From Niveibacterium microcysteis (GTDB lineage Bacteria > Pseudomonadota > Gammaproteobacteria > Burkholderiales > Rhodocyclaceae), in assembly GCF_017161445.1 (NCBI RefSeq), contig NZ_CP071060.1, positions 124,001-188,000 of the forward strand: a DNA stretch of 64,000 nucleotides, read 5' to 3'. Below are positions 52,883-62,859 of the stretch, one piece after another. The position numbers and the translations under genes were made by a program. Within the stretch, counting starts at the first letter, position 1. Each line of letters starts with the position of its first letter. The notes beneath the pieces were generated by a model. That model did no database searches. It had not been told where the DNA came from and saw nothing but the letters and a program-made list of their open reading frames with translations.

Positions 52883-53887
52883 TCATTTCCACGGGCGGCT
52901 GTAGGCGCCGAGGGTTTGCTGCTGACCTTCGGCGAGTTTGCCGAGGCCGGCCTGCCAGGCGGGTTTGACGTGGTAACGCGCGCCTTCGCTGACGGCCGCG
53001 TCGATCGCGGCGCGCAGCGTCTTGGTGACCTCGGCAACATAGGCGGGGCTGCGTTGGCGCCCTTCCACCTTGATCGCCGAGACGCCGATCTTCATCAGAT
53101 CCGGCAGCATCGCGACGACGTTCAGCGAGGTCGGCTCTTCGAGTGCGTAGTAGGTTTCGTCATTGACCTCAAAACGGCCCTTGCACAGCGTCGGGTAACC
53201 GGCCGGCTCGTCATTGCCGTAGCGGTCGATGAGGATGCCGGACAGGCGTGATTCCATGCCCTGCGGCGTCTGCGCCCAACGCACCGCCTTGGCCGGCGAG
53301 CAGACGCCAGCGGTGTTCGGTGATTCACCAGTGGCGTAGCTAGACAGCAAACAGCGCCCTTCCACCATCACGCACAGGCTGCCGAAGCCGAACACTTCGA
53401 TCTCGACAGGGGTGTTCTGGATCACATGCTCGACCTGCGGCACGGTCAGCACCCGCGGCAGCACCGCGCGTTCGATGCCGAACAGGTCGCGGCACAGGTT
53501 GATCGCTTCGTAGTTGGTTGCCGAGCCCTGCACCGAGAGATGGCGGCGCAGGTTCGGATGGGTTTTCGCGGCGTAGTCGAGCAAGGCCGCGTCAGCCAGG
53601 ATCACCGCGTCGACGCCCCAGTCGGCCGCGGTGTCCACCGCGCGTCGCCAGGTGGCGGACTGGCCCGCTTGCGGGAAGGTGTTGATCGCCATGAGCACCT
53701 TGCGGCCCTTGGCGTGCGCGTAGCGGATGCCCTCACGCGCCGCCGCCGCATCGAAATTCAGGCCGGCAAAGTTGCGCGCGTTGGTGGCGTCCTTCAGGCC
53801 CATGTAGACGGCATCGGCACCGTGATCGATCGCGGCCTTCATCGAAGGCAGGCTGCCGGCCGGACAAACGAGTTCGGGTTTACGCAA
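52883..53887 (-). CDS. ubiU: O2-independent ubiquinone hydroxylation protein UbiU (U32 family)
   Basis: The product is 334 residues from a TTG at 53887, supported by GGAGGGG upstream and by alignment of [20 protein letters not shown] to the family start. The 4Fe-4S ligands are Cys172, Cys179 and Cys196 ([19 protein letters not shown]) plus Cys235 (YPTLCKGRF). The U32 signature is present in [10 protein letters not shown]. It works as a heterodimer with UbiV. It is divergent from tonB. Confidence 0.94.
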   Translation of the reverse strand: MRKPELVCPAGSLPSMKAAIDHGADAVYMGLKDATNARNFAGLNFDAAAAREGIRYAHAKGRKVLMAINTFPQAGQSATWRRAVDTAADWGVDAVILADAALLDYAAKTHPNLRRHLSVQGSATNYEAINLCRDLFGIERAVLPRVLTVPQVEHVIQNTPVEIEVFGFGSLCVMVEGRCLLSSYATGESPNTAGVCSPAKAVRWAQTPQGMESRLSGILIDRYGNDEPAGYPTLCKGRFEVNDETYYALEEPTSLNVVAMLPDLMKIGVSAIKVEGRQRSPAYVAEVTKTLRAAIDAAVSEGARYHVKPAWQAGLGKLAEGQQQTLGAYSRPWK

Positions 53888-54035
53888 AACACCCCTCCAG
53901 AAATAAGCCGGGCGAGGGTATGTCGGTCGCAGCGGGGGGGCCTTGCGGCGTGTCAAGGCGGGGCCGATCAGCGCGATTTGCCGCATCAACAAGCGCAATT
54001 GGACCTTGGCGCAAGGCGGGTTCGGGCGATTCGAC

Positions 54036-54071
54036 TTGACCGATTTACTGCAAATGCGAATAATTCGCGTT
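54036..54071 (+). promoter_or_regulatory. tonB operon promoter with Fur box
   Basis: TTGACC at 54036-54041, a 17-bp spacer, and AATAAT at 54059-54064. The -10 is covered by AATGCGAATAATTCGCGTT (54053-54071), whose core GCGAAT-A-ATTCGC is a perfect 6-1-6 palindrome like Fur boxes. This placement would let iron-loaded Fur block RNA polymerase. Confidence 0.8.
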
Positions 54072-54122
54072 AACAGATTGAGCTTTGCGCAATCTGCGCC
54101 CGCTTCTTTTGAGCCCCACACC

Positions 54123-54776
54123 ATGCAATTCGCCCTGCCGGTGCCGACACACCGATTCTGGATTCCGATCGCCGCGATCCTTGCCCATGCGCTGGTGCTA
54201 TGGGTATTCGTGGTGACGCGTGCGCCGTCCGCGACGATGCCGCGCATTGCGTCAATGTCGGTATCGGTTAGCGCTGCCCCGATGCCGCTGGCGGAGCCGG
54301 CGCCGGTCACGCCGCCGAAGCCCTTGCCGCAGACGAACACGCGACCGACGAGCCAGCCGCAACCGCGCCCGGTGCGTGAGACCGTCGTCAGCGCACCGGC
54401 GAGCAGCGCGGCAAGCAATGATGCGCCGGCTGTGCCGGTGGCGGCCCCGGCGGCGCCACCCGCCGGCGGCGAGGCCAGCGCGGAGCCGGCGCCGGTCAGC
54501 GCGCCGCGCTTTGATGCCGACTACCTGCAGAACCCGCGCCCCGAATACCCCTCGCTGTCGCGCCGATTGGGCGAGCAAGGCCGCGTCGTGTTGCGCGTGC
54601 GGGTCGAGCCGAGTGGCGCCGCAAGCCAGGTGGAACTGCAACGCAGCAGCGGCTTCAGCCGCCTCGACGAAGCGGCGCTGCAAGCGGTGCGCCGCTGGAA
54701 ATTCGTACCCGCCCGCCGCGGTAGCGAGGCGATCGCGGAATGGGTGCTGGTGCCCATTCCTTTCATCCTGCATTGA
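54123..54776 (+). CDS. tonB: Energy transducer TonB
   Basis: The product is 217 residues from an ATG at 54123. There is an N-terminal helix (IPIAAILAHALVLWVFV), a Pro-rich spacer (LAEPAPVTPPKPLPQTNTRP), and a TonB C-terminal domain (RPEYPSLSRRLGEQGRVVLR, LDEAALQAVRRWKFVPAR). It couples the proton motive force to the outer-membrane receptor. It is first in the iron operon. Confidence 0.93.
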   Translation: MQFALPVPTHRFWIPIAAILAHALVLWVFVVTRAPSATMPRIASMSVSVSAAPMPLAEPAPVTPPKPLPQTNTRPTSQPQPRPVRETVVSAPASSAASNDAPAVPVAAPAAPPAGGEASAEPAPVSAPRFDADYLQNPRPEYPSLSRRLGEQGRVVLRVRVEPSGAASQVELQRSSGFSRLDEAALQAVRRWKFVPARRGSEAIAEWVLVPIPFILH

Positions 54777-54827
54777 CCCGCGACGCCGGCATACGACCGC
54801 CTTCGCCCATTTTGACTGGAGCCCATC

Positions 54828-55592
54828 TTGGAAGCCCTCGCCAACCTCAGCCCCCTGATCGCCCATGCCGACGGTGTGATCCGTGGCACTTTCGTGATTC
54901 TGCTGGCGGCCAGCATCGGTAGCTGGACGCTGATCCTCACGCGCCTGGTGAGTGGTGTTCGCCAGCGCCGTGCGAGCCGCGGCTTCCTGACGCACTTCTG
55001 GCAGGCTGCATCGATCGAGGAGATCGCGCAGTGGCTGCGCGGCCGTGGCGTGACCGACCCGTTTTCGCATCTGGTGCACCACGGCTTCAACGCGGTGGAT
55101 ACCCTGCGCACCCGTGGCCGTGAAGTTGCTGGCGTGATTGCGTCGGCGAGCCCGGACGAATTCCTCACCCGTGCGCTGCGCCGCGCGATCGAGCAGGACC
55201 GCACGCGGCTGGAGAACGGCCTTACCTTCCTCGCCTCGGTGGCGTCGATCGCGCCCTTCGTCGGCCTCTTCGGCACCGTGTGGGGCATCTACCACGCGCT
55301 GTCGGCGATCAGCGCGGCGGGCACCAATACCCTTGAGGCGGTCGCCGGCCCCGTTGGCGAGGCGTTGATCATGACGGGTGTGGGGCTTGCAGTCGCGATT
55401 CCGGCGGCGCTCGCTTACAACCTGATCGCGCGTGAGAACGCGAAGACGCTCTCGCAGCTCAACGCCTTCGCGTACGACGTGTTCGCCTTCCTGTCGACCG
55501 GTGTGAAGACCGATCTTGGCAGCCAGGATGCGCGCCAGACCGGCGAGCGTGTGATGAGCCTGGCGGCGCGCACGCGCGGCCAGGTGGCCTGA
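54828..55592 (+). CDS. exbB: Biopolymer transport protein ExbB
   Basis: The product is 254 residues from a TTG with GGAG 7 nt upstream. Three helices: LIAHADGVIRGTFVILLAAS, the TolQ/ExbB core SVASIAPFVGLFGTVWGIYH, and VGEALIMTGVGLAVAIPAAL. With ExbD it forms the proton channel that energises TonB. Confidence 0.94.
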   Translation: MEALANLSPLIAHADGVIRGTFVILLAASIGSWTLILTRLVSGVRQRRASRGFLTHFWQAASIEEIAQWLRGRGVTDPFSHLVHHGFNAVDTLRTRGREVAGVIASASPDEFLTRALRRAIEQDRTRLENGLTFLASVASIAPFVGLFGTVWGIYHALSAISAAGTNTLEAVAGPVGEALIMTGVGLAVAIPAALAYNLIARENAKTLSQLNAFAYDVFAFLSTGVKTDLGSQDARQTGERVMSLAARTRGQVA

Positions 55593-55603
55593 GGTCGCCC
55601 GCC

Positions 55604-56023
55604 ATGGCATTCGGGAGTTTTGAGTCCGAAGTCGGCGCGCCGCGCGCCGAAATCAACATGGTGCCGCTGATCGACGTGATGCTGGTGTTGCTGGTGATCT
55701 TCATGGTCACCGCGTCCGTCTCGCAGGCGGTGAAGCTGCAACTGCCGCGCGCCAGCGCCGCACCGATGCAGACGCCACCCGATCCGCTGCGCATCGCGAT
55801 CGATGCCGCGCGCCAGCCGCACTGGAACGGCGAGCCGATCACCCGCGAGGCACTTGCAGAGCGGCTGACGACGCTCGGCCGCGACAAGCCGGACAGCGAG
55901 ATCCAGTTGCTGGCCGATGAAACCGTGCCCTACGGCGACGTCGCGAAGCTGATCGCCGACGCCGCCCAAGCGGGGCTCACCCGCATCCAGTTCGTTACCA
56001 AACCCGACGCAATCCGCCGCTAA
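55604..56023 (+). CDS. exbD: Biopolymer transport protein ExbD
   Basis: The product is 139 residues. One helix carries the key Asp in INMVPLIDVMLVLLVIFMV, the proton-path residue of ExbD/TolR. The periplasmic domain follows (IQLLADETVPYGDVAKLIAD). It is 11 bp after exbB. Confidence 0.94.
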   Translation: MAFGSFESEVGAPRAEINMVPLIDVMLVLLVIFMVTASVSQAVKLQLPRASAAPMQTPPDPLRIAIDAARQPHWNGEPITREALAERLTTLGRDKPDSEIQLLADETVPYGDVAKLIADAAQAGLTRIQFVTKPDAIRR

Positions 56024-56059
56024 GTGCGGAAGCGCCACCCCAACCCCACGGAGTCACTT

Positions 56060-58213
56060 GTGAGCATCAAGAGTCGAAAGAAACCGGTTGCGTCACTGAT
56101 CGCGGCGAGCCTGCTCGCGGCGCAGGGCGCGCATGCGCAGAGCAGCAACGAGCCCACCGAGAACACGCTGAAGGACGTGCCGGTGGAGGCCACGCGCGAG
56201 GTGCAGGACGCACCGCGCCAGACCTACCAGCCGGGCGCGACGACCATCGGCAAATCGAAGCAACTGCCGCGCGATATTCCGAACACCTACACCGCGGTGC
56301 CGGAGCAGCTGACCCGTGATCGCGGGCAGGACACGATGCGCGAAGCGCTGTCGAACGTCGCGGGCATCACCTTCAACGCCGGCGAGGGTGGCCGTATCGG
56401 CGACAACATGAACATCCGCGGCTTCTCGGCGGTGAACGACATCTACATCGATGGCATGAAGGATGTCGGCCAGTACAACCGCGATCTCTTCAACAACGAT
56501 CGCGTCGAAGTGCTCAAGGGTGGCGCGTCGATGCTGTTCGGCCGTGGCACCACCGGCGGCGTGATCAACCAGGTCAGCAAGCAGCCGTATCTGATGGACC
56601 AGACGAGGCTGTCCGGCACGCTGGGGTTCGATAACTACCAACGCATCACTGCGGACGTTAACCAGCGCATCGGCGACGAGGCCGCGGTGCGTGTGAATGC
56701 GATGTACACCACCGGCGAACCGGGCCGTGAAGGGCCGGAAACCAACCGTATCGGCGTGGCACCCAGCGTGCGCTGGGGTATCGGCACCGCCGACGAGTTC
56801 AACCTCGCCTACTACCACCTCGACTACAACGACAACCCGGACTACGGCTTCCGCTGGCGCAACGGCCGCCCGGTGGATGAGGCGGCGGACAAGTGGTACG
56901 GGCTGGATCAGGACTATCAGCGTGATTCGGCCGACGTCGGTACCTTCAGTTGGACACACCGTTTCGATGCGAAGAGCCAGATCAAGACGAGCGCGCGTTA
57001 CGGCGAATACAAACGCGACCTGTGGGCCAGCACCGCAGGCGTGAACAGCGGCAACGGCGCGGGGCAGTGGCCGCTGACCTCCCCGGTGACGGATGCGACG
57101 CCGGTGGTGCGCGGCAACCAGACGCGCGGTGGCGACTACCAGCAGCGCTTCATCCAGTCGGACTACACCACCGAGCAGAACTGGTTCGGCATGACGCACC
57201 AGATTGCCAGCGGCATCGAGATCGGGCGCGAGTCGGACGAGCGCTGGGGCTATGCCGGTACGCTTGCGAAACCGGCGGCGACGATCGGCAACCCGAACAC
57301 CGGTGCGACGGTGGCGGACACGCGCGTGCGCAACAACTTCAACAGTTTCGATGCCGAGAGCTTTGCGATCTATGGCCAGGATCTGGTCGAGTTCGTGCCG
57401 CACTGGAAGGCACTGCTGGGTGTACGTTGGGACAATTTCAGCGGCCGCTATGAACGCACGCCGACTGCGGCCGACCCGAACCCGATCTACGAGCGCAGCG
57501 ACCGCGAGTGGAGCTACCGCACCGGCCTGATCTATCAGCCGAACGATGTGGCCTCGTACTACCTGAGCTATGGCACCGCGTTCGCGACCTCCGGCGACCT
57601 CTACCAGTTCGACGCCCGTGGCGCCAACACGCCGCCGGAAGAGAGCCGCAACATCGAGCTGGGCGCAAAGTGGGATCTCTTCGACGGCAACGCGTCGATC
57701 GCGACCGCGCTGTTCCGCACCGAGAAGTACCACGAGCGGAATACCGACGTGGAATCGGCGAGCCAGACCAACTACCTGCTCTCCGGCAAGCGGCACACCA
57801 ATGGCATCGAGCTGTCGGTTGCCGGGCGCATTGTCGAGGGCTGGGAAGTGTTCGCGAACTACGCCTTCATGTTGGCGAAGATCGACGCCGGCACCGCGTC
57901 GCAGGTTGGCAACGTGCCGGGCAACACACCCAAGCACTCCGGCAGCCTGTGGACCACGTATGCCCTGGGCCAATGGAAGGTCGGCACCGGGGTGCAGGGT
58001 GTCAGTGGCCGCACGCCGCCCGAGAACTACACCAACTGGGCGCCGGGCTACGCCCGCTGGGACGCGATGGCGCAATACACGCTGCGCAACTACACGCTGC
58101 GGGTGAACCTCGATAACCTGCTCGACAAGCTCTACTACGACGGCCTCTACCGTGGCCACGTGGTGCCGGGCGTCGGGCGCTCCGGTTCGCTCACCGCCGA
58201 AGTCTCGTTCTGA
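56060..58213 (+). CDS. TonB-dependent catecholate-type siderophore receptor (Fiu-like)
   Basis: The product is 717 residues from a GTG at 56060 (GGAG 7 nt upstream); an earlier GTG at 56024 overlaps the exbD end. Signal peptide [19 protein letters not shown]. The plug has [40 protein letters not shown] and [21 protein letters not shown] 22-strand barrel ends in an aromatic residue ([10 protein letters not shown]). The downstream piuC is a common partner of Fiu-type receptors. The ligand is probably a catecholate, inferred from that context. Confidence 0.92.
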   Translation: MSIKSRKKPVASLIAASLLAAQGAHAQSSNEPTENTLKDVPVEATREVQDAPRQTYQPGATTIGKSKQLPRDIPNTYTAVPEQLTRDRGQDTMREALSNVAGITFNAGEGGRIGDNMNIRGFSAVNDIYIDGMKDVGQYNRDLFNNDRVEVLKGGASMLFGRGTTGGVINQVSKQPYLMDQTRLSGTLGFDNYQRITADVNQRIGDEAAVRVNAMYTTGEPGREGPETNRIGVAPSVRWGIGTADEFNLAYYHLDYNDNPDYGFRWRNGRPVDEAADKWYGLDQDYQRDSADVGTFSWTHRFDAKSQIKTSARYGEYKRDLWASTAGVNSGNGAGQWPLTSPVTDATPVVRGNQTRGGDYQQRFIQSDYTTEQNWFGMTHQIASGIEIGRESDERWGYAGTLAKPAATIGNPNTGATVADTRVRNNFNSFDAESFAIYGQDLVEFVPHWKALLGVRWDNFSGRYERTPTAADPNPIYERSDREWSYRTGLIYQPNDVASYYLSYGTAFATSGDLYQFDARGANTPPEESRNIELGAKWDLFDGNASIATALFRTEKYHERNTDVESASQTNYLLSGKRHTNGIELSVAGRIVEGWEVFANYAFMLAKIDAGTASQVGNVPGNTPKHSGSLWTTYALGQWKVGTGVQGVSGRTPPENYTNWAPGYARWDAMAQYTLRNYTLRVNLDNLLDKLYYDGLYRGHVVPGVGRSGSLTAEVSF

Positions 58214-58220
58214 CCCTGCA

Positions 58221-58248
58221 GGCCGCCACGACACGGTGGCGGCCTTTT
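58221..58248 (+). terminator. Intrinsic terminator after the receptor gene
   Basis: GGCCGCCAC at 58221-58229 pairs with GTGGCGGCC at 58236-58244 and is followed by TTTT. Confidence 0.85.
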
Positions 58249-58266
58249 CAAACCGCTGGAGCTGCC

Positions 58267-58950
58267 ATGCTGATTGAAGTCCCCTCCGTACTCGACGCCG
58301 AAGAACTCACCCGCCTGCGGCAGGTGCTCGACGCTGCCGACTGGGCGGATGGTCGGGTCACCGCAGGCAGCCAGAGCGCGCAGGTCAAGCGCAACCGGCA
58401 ACTTCCGGAATCCTCGCCGGCGATTGCCGAGGCGCGCGAGATCGTGCTGGCGGCGCTGTCGCGCAACGCGCTGTTCTTTTCGGCTGCGCTGCCGGCGCAG
58501 GTCTATCCGCCGCTGTTCAACCGCTACGCCGGCGGCGAGCACTTCGGTGCGCATGTCGACAATGCGGTCCGCCGCTTGCCGGGGGGCGGTGGCCGGCCGG
58601 TGCGAACCGATGTGTCGGCAACCTTGTTCCTCGCCGACCCGGCGAGCTACGACGGCGGCGAGCTGGTGATCGAAGACACTTACGGCGAGCACGAAGTGAA
58701 GCTCGCCGCAGGCAGCCTGGTGCTCTATCCCTCGACCAGCCTGCACCGCGTCGAGCCGGTCACGCGCGGCGAGCGGGTGGCCTGCTTCATGTGGCTGCAA
58801 AGCATGGTGCGGGACGACAGCCGGCGCGCGCTGCTGTTCGACATGGATCTGGCAATCACGCAGCTGCGTCAGCAACTCGGCGACGTCGGCGAGCTGGTGA
58901 AGCTGACCGGTACTTATCACAACCTGTTGCGAATGTGGGCTGAGGTGTAA
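58267..58950 (+). CDS. piuC: Fe2+/2-oxoglutarate-dependent dioxygenase PiuC/YbiX
   Basis: The product is 227 residues with GGAG 7 nt upstream. Iron ligands His96 and Asp98 ([11 protein letters not shown]) and His160 with Arg170 for 2-oxoglutarate ([14 protein letters not shown]). PiuC proteins travel with TonB receptors; their substrate is not established. A terminator separates it from the receptor, so it may also have weaker expression. Confidence 0.93.
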   Translation: MLIEVPSVLDAEELTRLRQVLDAADWADGRVTAGSQSAQVKRNRQLPESSPAIAEAREIVLAALSRNALFFSAALPAQVYPPLFNRYAGGEHFGAHVDNAVRRLPGGGGRPVRTDVSATLFLADPASYDGGELVIEDTYGEHEVKLAAGSLVLYPSTSLHRVEPVTRGERVACFMWLQSMVRDDSRRALLFDMDLAITQLRQQLGDVGELVKLTGTYHNLLRMWAEV

Positions 58951-59019
58951 GCGCGGCGCGGCCGCGCCATTGGGCGGCCCCGTTATGATTGCGGTTCCCC
59001 CGCCGATGGAGCCGTGCGC

Positions 59020-59589
59020 ATGAGCGCTGAGTCGAACGCCGCTGTATCCCCTGTTGCGAACCCCTACGCGCCGCCGCAGGCCGAGGTGCTGGATGCGCCT
59101 GTTGCCGATGATGCGGTCGGTGTGGTTCGCCCGTTTTCGCCCCGCGGCCGTATCGGTCGTGTGCGCTATCTTGCCTATGGCATTGGCGCGACGCTGCTGG
59201 TCGGGTTGATCGGTGCGCTTGCTGGTTTCCTGTCCGCCGCGATGGGCATGCCAATGTTGGGCGGCATCCTGATCGTCGTCGGCTACGTGGGTTTTGTGGT
59301 CTTCCACGCGATTCTGGCGATCCAGCGCAGTCACGATTTCGACCAGAGCGGTTGGCTGGCGTTGCTTGCCTTCGTGCCGCTTGCCAACCTCGCCTTTCTG
59401 CTGATTCCGGGTAGCCGTGGTAGCAACCGCTTCGGCCCCAAACCGCCCCCCAACGGCAAGGCCGGTACCTTCGCGGTGGTCGCTTTGCTGGCGGTGTTCG
59501 TGGTCGGCATCCTCGCTGCGATCGCGATACCGGCCTACAACGACTACCTGCATCGCGCCCGTGCGGTGAAGGTGCAGGGCGGGCTCTGA
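59020..59589 (+). CDS. DUF805-like membrane protein with C-terminal pilin-like helix
   Basis: The product is 189 residues from an ATG at 59020 (GGAG 8 nt upstream). A Pro-rich N-terminus (NPYAPPQAEVLDAPVA) precedes a DUF805-type core: PRGRIGRVRYLAYGIGATLL, SHDFDQSGWLALLAFVPLAN, GSRGSNRFGPKPPPN. The last 35 residues (FAVVALLAVFVVGILAAIAI, then PAYNDYLHRARAV) match the N-terminal helix of type IV pilins, but placed at the C-terminus. No prepilin cleavage site is present. Its role is unknown. Confidence 0.8.
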   Translation: MSAESNAAVSPVANPYAPPQAEVLDAPVADDAVGVVRPFSPRGRIGRVRYLAYGIGATLLVGLIGALAGFLSAAMGMPMLGGILIVVGYVGFVVFHAILAIQRSHDFDQSGWLALLAFVPLANLAFLLIPGSRGSNRFGPKPPPNGKAGTFAVVALLAVFVVGILAAIAIPAYNDYLHRARAVKVQGGL

Positions 59590-59607
59590 GGGCGCCTCGG
59601 CCGGGCC

Positions 59608-60141
59608 TCAGTCCGGCCGCACCACCATCACCAGATTGCGGTGTGGCGCGCCGCCCAGCATGAAGTCCGTCTCGCCGATTTCGACGAAACCCTGACGCTG
59701 GTAGAAGGCGATCGCGCGATCGTTACGCGCATTGACGGTCAGCCAGATTGCGCTGCTGCCATTACCGCGCGCAGCGGCCGAGCGGGCTTCGACAAGCAGC
59801 GCACGGCCAATGCCCTGACCGTGCGAATGCGCCTGCACATAGAGGGTTTCCAGCTCGGTGCGCAGATCCGCTTGTGGCGCGGCGAAGTGCAGCACTGCAT
59901 AGCCGAGCAGATGGTCGGCGTCTTCCGCGATCAGCACGAGGCGTTGCGGATCTTCAATCTTCTCGACCAGGCGCGTCTCCGAAAACTCACGCAGCACATA
60001 GTCCGCCATCACACCCGATACGCCGCTGGTGGCATAGGTATGCAGCCAGACCTGGATGCCGAGGGCGGCGATGCGTGTGGCGTCGCGCGTTTTGGCCGGG
60101 CGGATCCGGAGACCCTCGTTTGATTCGATGTTGAAAGACAT
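59608..60141 (-). CDS. GNAT-family N-acetyltransferase
   Basis: The product is 177 residues from an ATG at 60141. Acetyl-CoA motif A: LETLYVQAHSHGQGIGRALL; then WLTVNARNDRAIAFYQRQGF, typical of RimI/phosphinothricin-type enzymes. The substrate is unknown. It lies downstream of the LacI gene in the same direction, separated by a hairpin. Confidence 0.9.
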   Translation of the reverse strand: MSFNIESNEGLRIRPAKTRDATRIAALGIQVWLHTYATSGVSGVMADYVLREFSETRLVEKIEDPQRLVLIAEDADHLLGYAVLHFAAPQADLRTELETLYVQAHSHGQGIGRALLVEARSAAARGNGSSAIWLTVNARNDRAIAFYQRQGFVEIGETDFMLGGAPHRNLVMVVRPD

Positions 60142-60185
60142 GGCGATGCTCGTCGGCGACTGAGCGCATCTGACCACAGGCGACG

Positions 60186-60207
60186 CGGCCGGACCGTCGT
60201 CCGGCCG
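60186..60207 (-). other. Hairpin after the LacI-family gene
   Basis: CGGCCGGAC at 60186-60194 pairs with GTCCGGCCG at 60199-60207 around a CGTC loop. No T-run follows on the minus strand, so it may slow but not end transcription. Confidence 0.4.
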
Positions 60208-60226
60208 ATGATTGGCGGGTACCAGC

Positions 60227-61273
60227 TCAGCGCAGGCGCCGGGTGGTTTCGCGGATCGTCAGCTCTAGCTGCGGGGGTTCGATCTTGAAGGGCTTGTTGC
60301 CGATCAGGGCCAGCATCGCGGCGGCGGCCATGCGGCCGATTTCGTACACCGGCTGTCGTATCGTCGTGAGTGGTGGCGTGGTGTAGGGGCTGCCGGGCAG
60401 ATCATCGAAGCCGATCAGCGAGATGTCGTCCGGCACACGGATGCCGCGGCGGAAGAAGGCCAGCCGCGCGCCATAGGCGGTCTGGTCGTTGGCGGCGAAC
60501 AACGCGGTGAACGGTACGCCACGATCGAGCAACTGGTTTGCGCACAGCAGGCCGCCGGACTCGCGGAAGTCACCCTGTACCACCAGCGCGTCGTTGTACG
60601 GAATGCCGGCTTCCTCCAGCGCCTGCTTGTAGCCGGCCAGGCGATCGGTGGCGTCAGTGAGGGTAGGAATACCGGCAATGTGGGCAATCTGGCGATGGCC
60701 CAATTCGATCAGGTGCTTCGTTGCCCGGTAGCCGCCCCACACGTTATCGACACGGATTGCGCGCAGGCGGTCCGATTCGCAGCCGTGGCCGGTCGCCACC
60801 ATCGGCACATGCTCGGAGAAGCGCACGATCTGGTCGTCGGGGATGTTGCCGCTGACGATGATGATGCCGTCCACCTTGCGGGCCATCAGCAGGCCGACGC
60901 GCTCCGCTTCCTCATCCGGGTTCCAGTGGCCGCTGACGATCAGCGCGGCGAACCCGCTGCCGCTGATGCCGTCTTCGATCCCCTTGAGGGTCTCGGTAAA
61001 GAACGGGCTGTCCACCGCCTGCGTGATCACGCCAATCGTTTTCGACTGCCCGCGCTTGAGACTCTGCGCCAGCACGTTGGGTGTGAAGTTCAGATCAACA
61101 ATCGCCTTTTCGACGGCCTTGCGCTTGTCGGCCGACACGCGCGCAGTGCCGTTGAGGATGCGTGACACCGTGCTGGCGGAAACCCCCGCCGCCTCGGCCA
61201 CCTCGATCAACGTGGCACCGGAGGGCATGGACGGGTCCTTCTTGCGAATACTTGGCTTGGCAGTCGTTTTCAT
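60227..61273 (-). CDS. LacI-family transcriptional regulator
   Basis: The product is 348 residues from an ATG at 61273. The HTH is near residues 21-45 (ATLIEVAEAAGVSASTVSRI, hinge LNFTPNVLAQSLKRGQS). The effector domain fits periplasmic-binding-protein-like sugar binding (GVITQAVDSPFFTETLKGIE, FTALFAANDQTAYGARLAFF). It is divergent from the sugar ABC transporter and very likely acts on the perfect palindrome at 61438. Confidence 0.93.
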   Translation of the reverse strand: MKTTAKPSIRKKDPSMPSGATLIEVAEAAGVSASTVSRILNGTARVSADKRKAVEKAIVDLNFTPNVLAQSLKRGQSKTIGVITQAVDSPFFTETLKGIEDGISGSGFAALIVSGHWNPDEEAERVGLLMARKVDGIIIVSGNIPDDQIVRFSEHVPMVATGHGCESDRLRAIRVDNVWGGYRATKHLIELGHRQIAHIAGIPTLTDATDRLAGYKQALEEAGIPYNDALVVQGDFRESGGLLCANQLLDRGVPFTALFAANDQTAYGARLAFFRRGIRVPDDISLIGFDDLPGSPYTTPPLTTIRQPVYEIGRMAAAAMLALIGNKPFKIEPPQLELTIRETTRRLR

Positions 61274-61396
61274 GGCATTGCACCGCTGGGTTGTCCGTGA
61301 TTCTAGAACACGCGGCACTTAAATGGTGCGAGCGGGATTCGCTATCCCCTTAATTTGCCGAACGTTGCGCGGCAATCAGCAATTTGCGTCAAGCCG

Positions 61397-61451
61397 TTGA
61401 CTTCATCCGGGAATTGCTTTTCAATGTGCCCGTCGCGTGAAAACGTTTTCA
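61397..61451 (+). promoter_or_regulatory. Sugar-transporter promoter with LacI-family operator
   Basis: TTGACT at 61397-61402, a 17-bp spacer, and TTCAAT at 61420-61425. TGAAAACGTTTTCA (61438-61451) is a perfect 14-bp palindrome with the central CG typical of LacI-family sites. It lies just downstream of the expected start of transcription. Confidence 0.85.
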
Positions 61452-61523
61452 GAAAAAGACGTGAAGCGTGCAAGATCAATCGGGCGTGACAGACTCGCGC
61501 CCGGCACACCAGAGGAGAAGAGG

Positions 61524-62783
61524 ATGACTGTCACCCACCGACTGACGCGCATCGCATTCGGGCTGAGCTTCGGCTTGGCCTTCGCTTGCGCCCAGGCCGC
61601 CACCACCGTAACCGTCGCGTCGTTCCCGAGCTTTGACGAAGCGGTCAAGGCGGCGATTCCGCTGTACAAGAAGGCCCACCCCGATGTCGAGATCAAGCTG
61701 GTGAGCCTGGCCTTCGGCGACCACCACAACGCCATGACGACCGCGCTGGCCACCGGCACCAACCTGCCGGACGTGATGGCGGTTGAAGTCGGTTTCATCG
61801 GCAAGTTCGCCGAATCGGGCGGCCTGGAAGATCTGAGCAAGGCGCCCTACAGCGCGATGCAGTACCAGAACAAGTTCGCCAAGTTCACCTTCCCGCAGGC
61901 CACCGGCGGGGTCGGCAATGTCGCCGCGATGCCGGCTGACATCGGCCCCGGCGCACTGTTCTACCGCAAGGACCTGCTCGAGAAGGCCGGCATCAGCGAA
62001 GGCGACCTGACCAAGAGCTGGGATTCCTTCCTTGAAAGCGGCAAGAAGCTCAAGGCCGCATCCGGTACCTACCTGCTCTCCAACGCGGTGGACCTGAAGG
62101 ACATCTACATCCGCACCGGCCTCAAGGACGGCGAGGGCATCTACTTCGACAGCAAGGGCAAGGTGCTGGTGAATTCGCCGCGCTTTGCGAAGGCCTTCGA
62201 GCTTGCCAAGGCGGCGCGGACCGCGGGCCTCGATGCCAAGATCGCCGCGTGGTCGCCGGAATGGTCGGAAGGCTTCAAGCGCAACCAGGTCGCAACCCAG
62301 ATGATGGGTGCCTGGCTCGCCGGTCACTTCGCGCAGTGGCTGGCCCCGAACACCAAGGGCAACTGGCGTTCGGCCCAGCTGCCGAACGGCGGCTTCGCGT
62401 CCTGGGGCGGTTCGTTCTACGCGATCCCGAAGGCCGCCGCGAACAAGAAGGAAGCCTGGGAGTTCATCAAGTTCATGACGCTCAACAAGGACATGCAGAT
62501 CGAGGCTTTCCGCAAGCTCGACGCATTCCCGGCCTTGATCGAAGCGCAGAACGACCCCTTCCTCGACCAGCCGATCGAGTTCCTCGGCGGCCAGAAGGCA
62601 CGCCAGCTGTGGAAGGTTGCGGCGGACAAGATCCCGGCCGTGGCGGTCGACAAGTTCGACGGCACCGCGCAGGACATCGTGAACGCCGAACTGGACAAGG
62701 TGCTTGAGCAGAACAAGGACATCAAGACCGCCCTTGCCGATGCGCAGACCCAGATCGAGAAGCGCGTTCGTCGCAAGAAGTAA
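61524..62783 (+). CDS. Sugar ABC transporter substrate-binding protein
   Basis: The product is 419 residues from an ATG at 61524 with GAGGAGAAGAGG upstream. A signal peptide spans about 1-26 (IAFGLSFGLAFACAQAA). The fold is a type-2 extracellular solute-binding protein (TTALATGTNLPDVMAVEVGF, GALFYRKDLLEKAGISEGD, SWGGSFYAIPKAAANKKEAW). It captures a sugar for the permeases that follow; the specific sugar cannot be inferred from these motifs alone. Confidence 0.93.
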   Translation: MTVTHRLTRIAFGLSFGLAFACAQAATTVTVASFPSFDEAVKAAIPLYKKAHPDVEIKLVSLAFGDHHNAMTTALATGTNLPDVMAVEVGFIGKFAESGGLEDLSKAPYSAMQYQNKFAKFTFPQATGGVGNVAAMPADIGPGALFYRKDLLEKAGISEGDLTKSWDSFLESGKKLKAASGTYLLSNAVDLKDIYIRTGLKDGEGIYFDSKGKVLVNSPRFAKAFELAKAARTAGLDAKIAAWSPEWSEGFKRNQVATQMMGAWLAGHFAQWLAPNTKGNWRSAQLPNGGFASWGGSFYAIPKAAANKKEAWEFIKFMTLNKDMQIEAFRKLDAFPALIEAQNDPFLDQPIEFLGGQKARQLWKVAADKIPAVAVDKFDGTAQDIVNAELDKVLEQNKDIKTALADAQTQIEKRVRRKK

Positions 62784-62859
62784 GCACTAGCCCGCCGGAA
62801 CAGGCACCCCCCGAACCCCCACCGCCTGTTCCGGCCCCCCGAAACACTGGAGTTGCATG

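Noticed and set aside
51000..54000. Peptidase U32 protease annotation for the two genes
   Set aside because: The 4Fe-4S cysteine patterns and the neighbouring SCP2 gene identify UbiU/UbiV rather than a protease.
53888..54035. FNR/ANR box for ubiU
   Set aside because: A TTGAT half-site exists at the right strand but its partner half (CAAAT) does not match ATCAA, so I do not call it.
56093..58234. 713-codon minus-strand frame opposite the TonB receptor
   Set aside because: Antisense to a well-conserved receptor; no start signal and no recognisable domain.
60142..60226. Terminator after the LacI gene
   Set aside because: The hairpin at 60186-60207 is stable but lacks a T-run; listed only as a hairpin.
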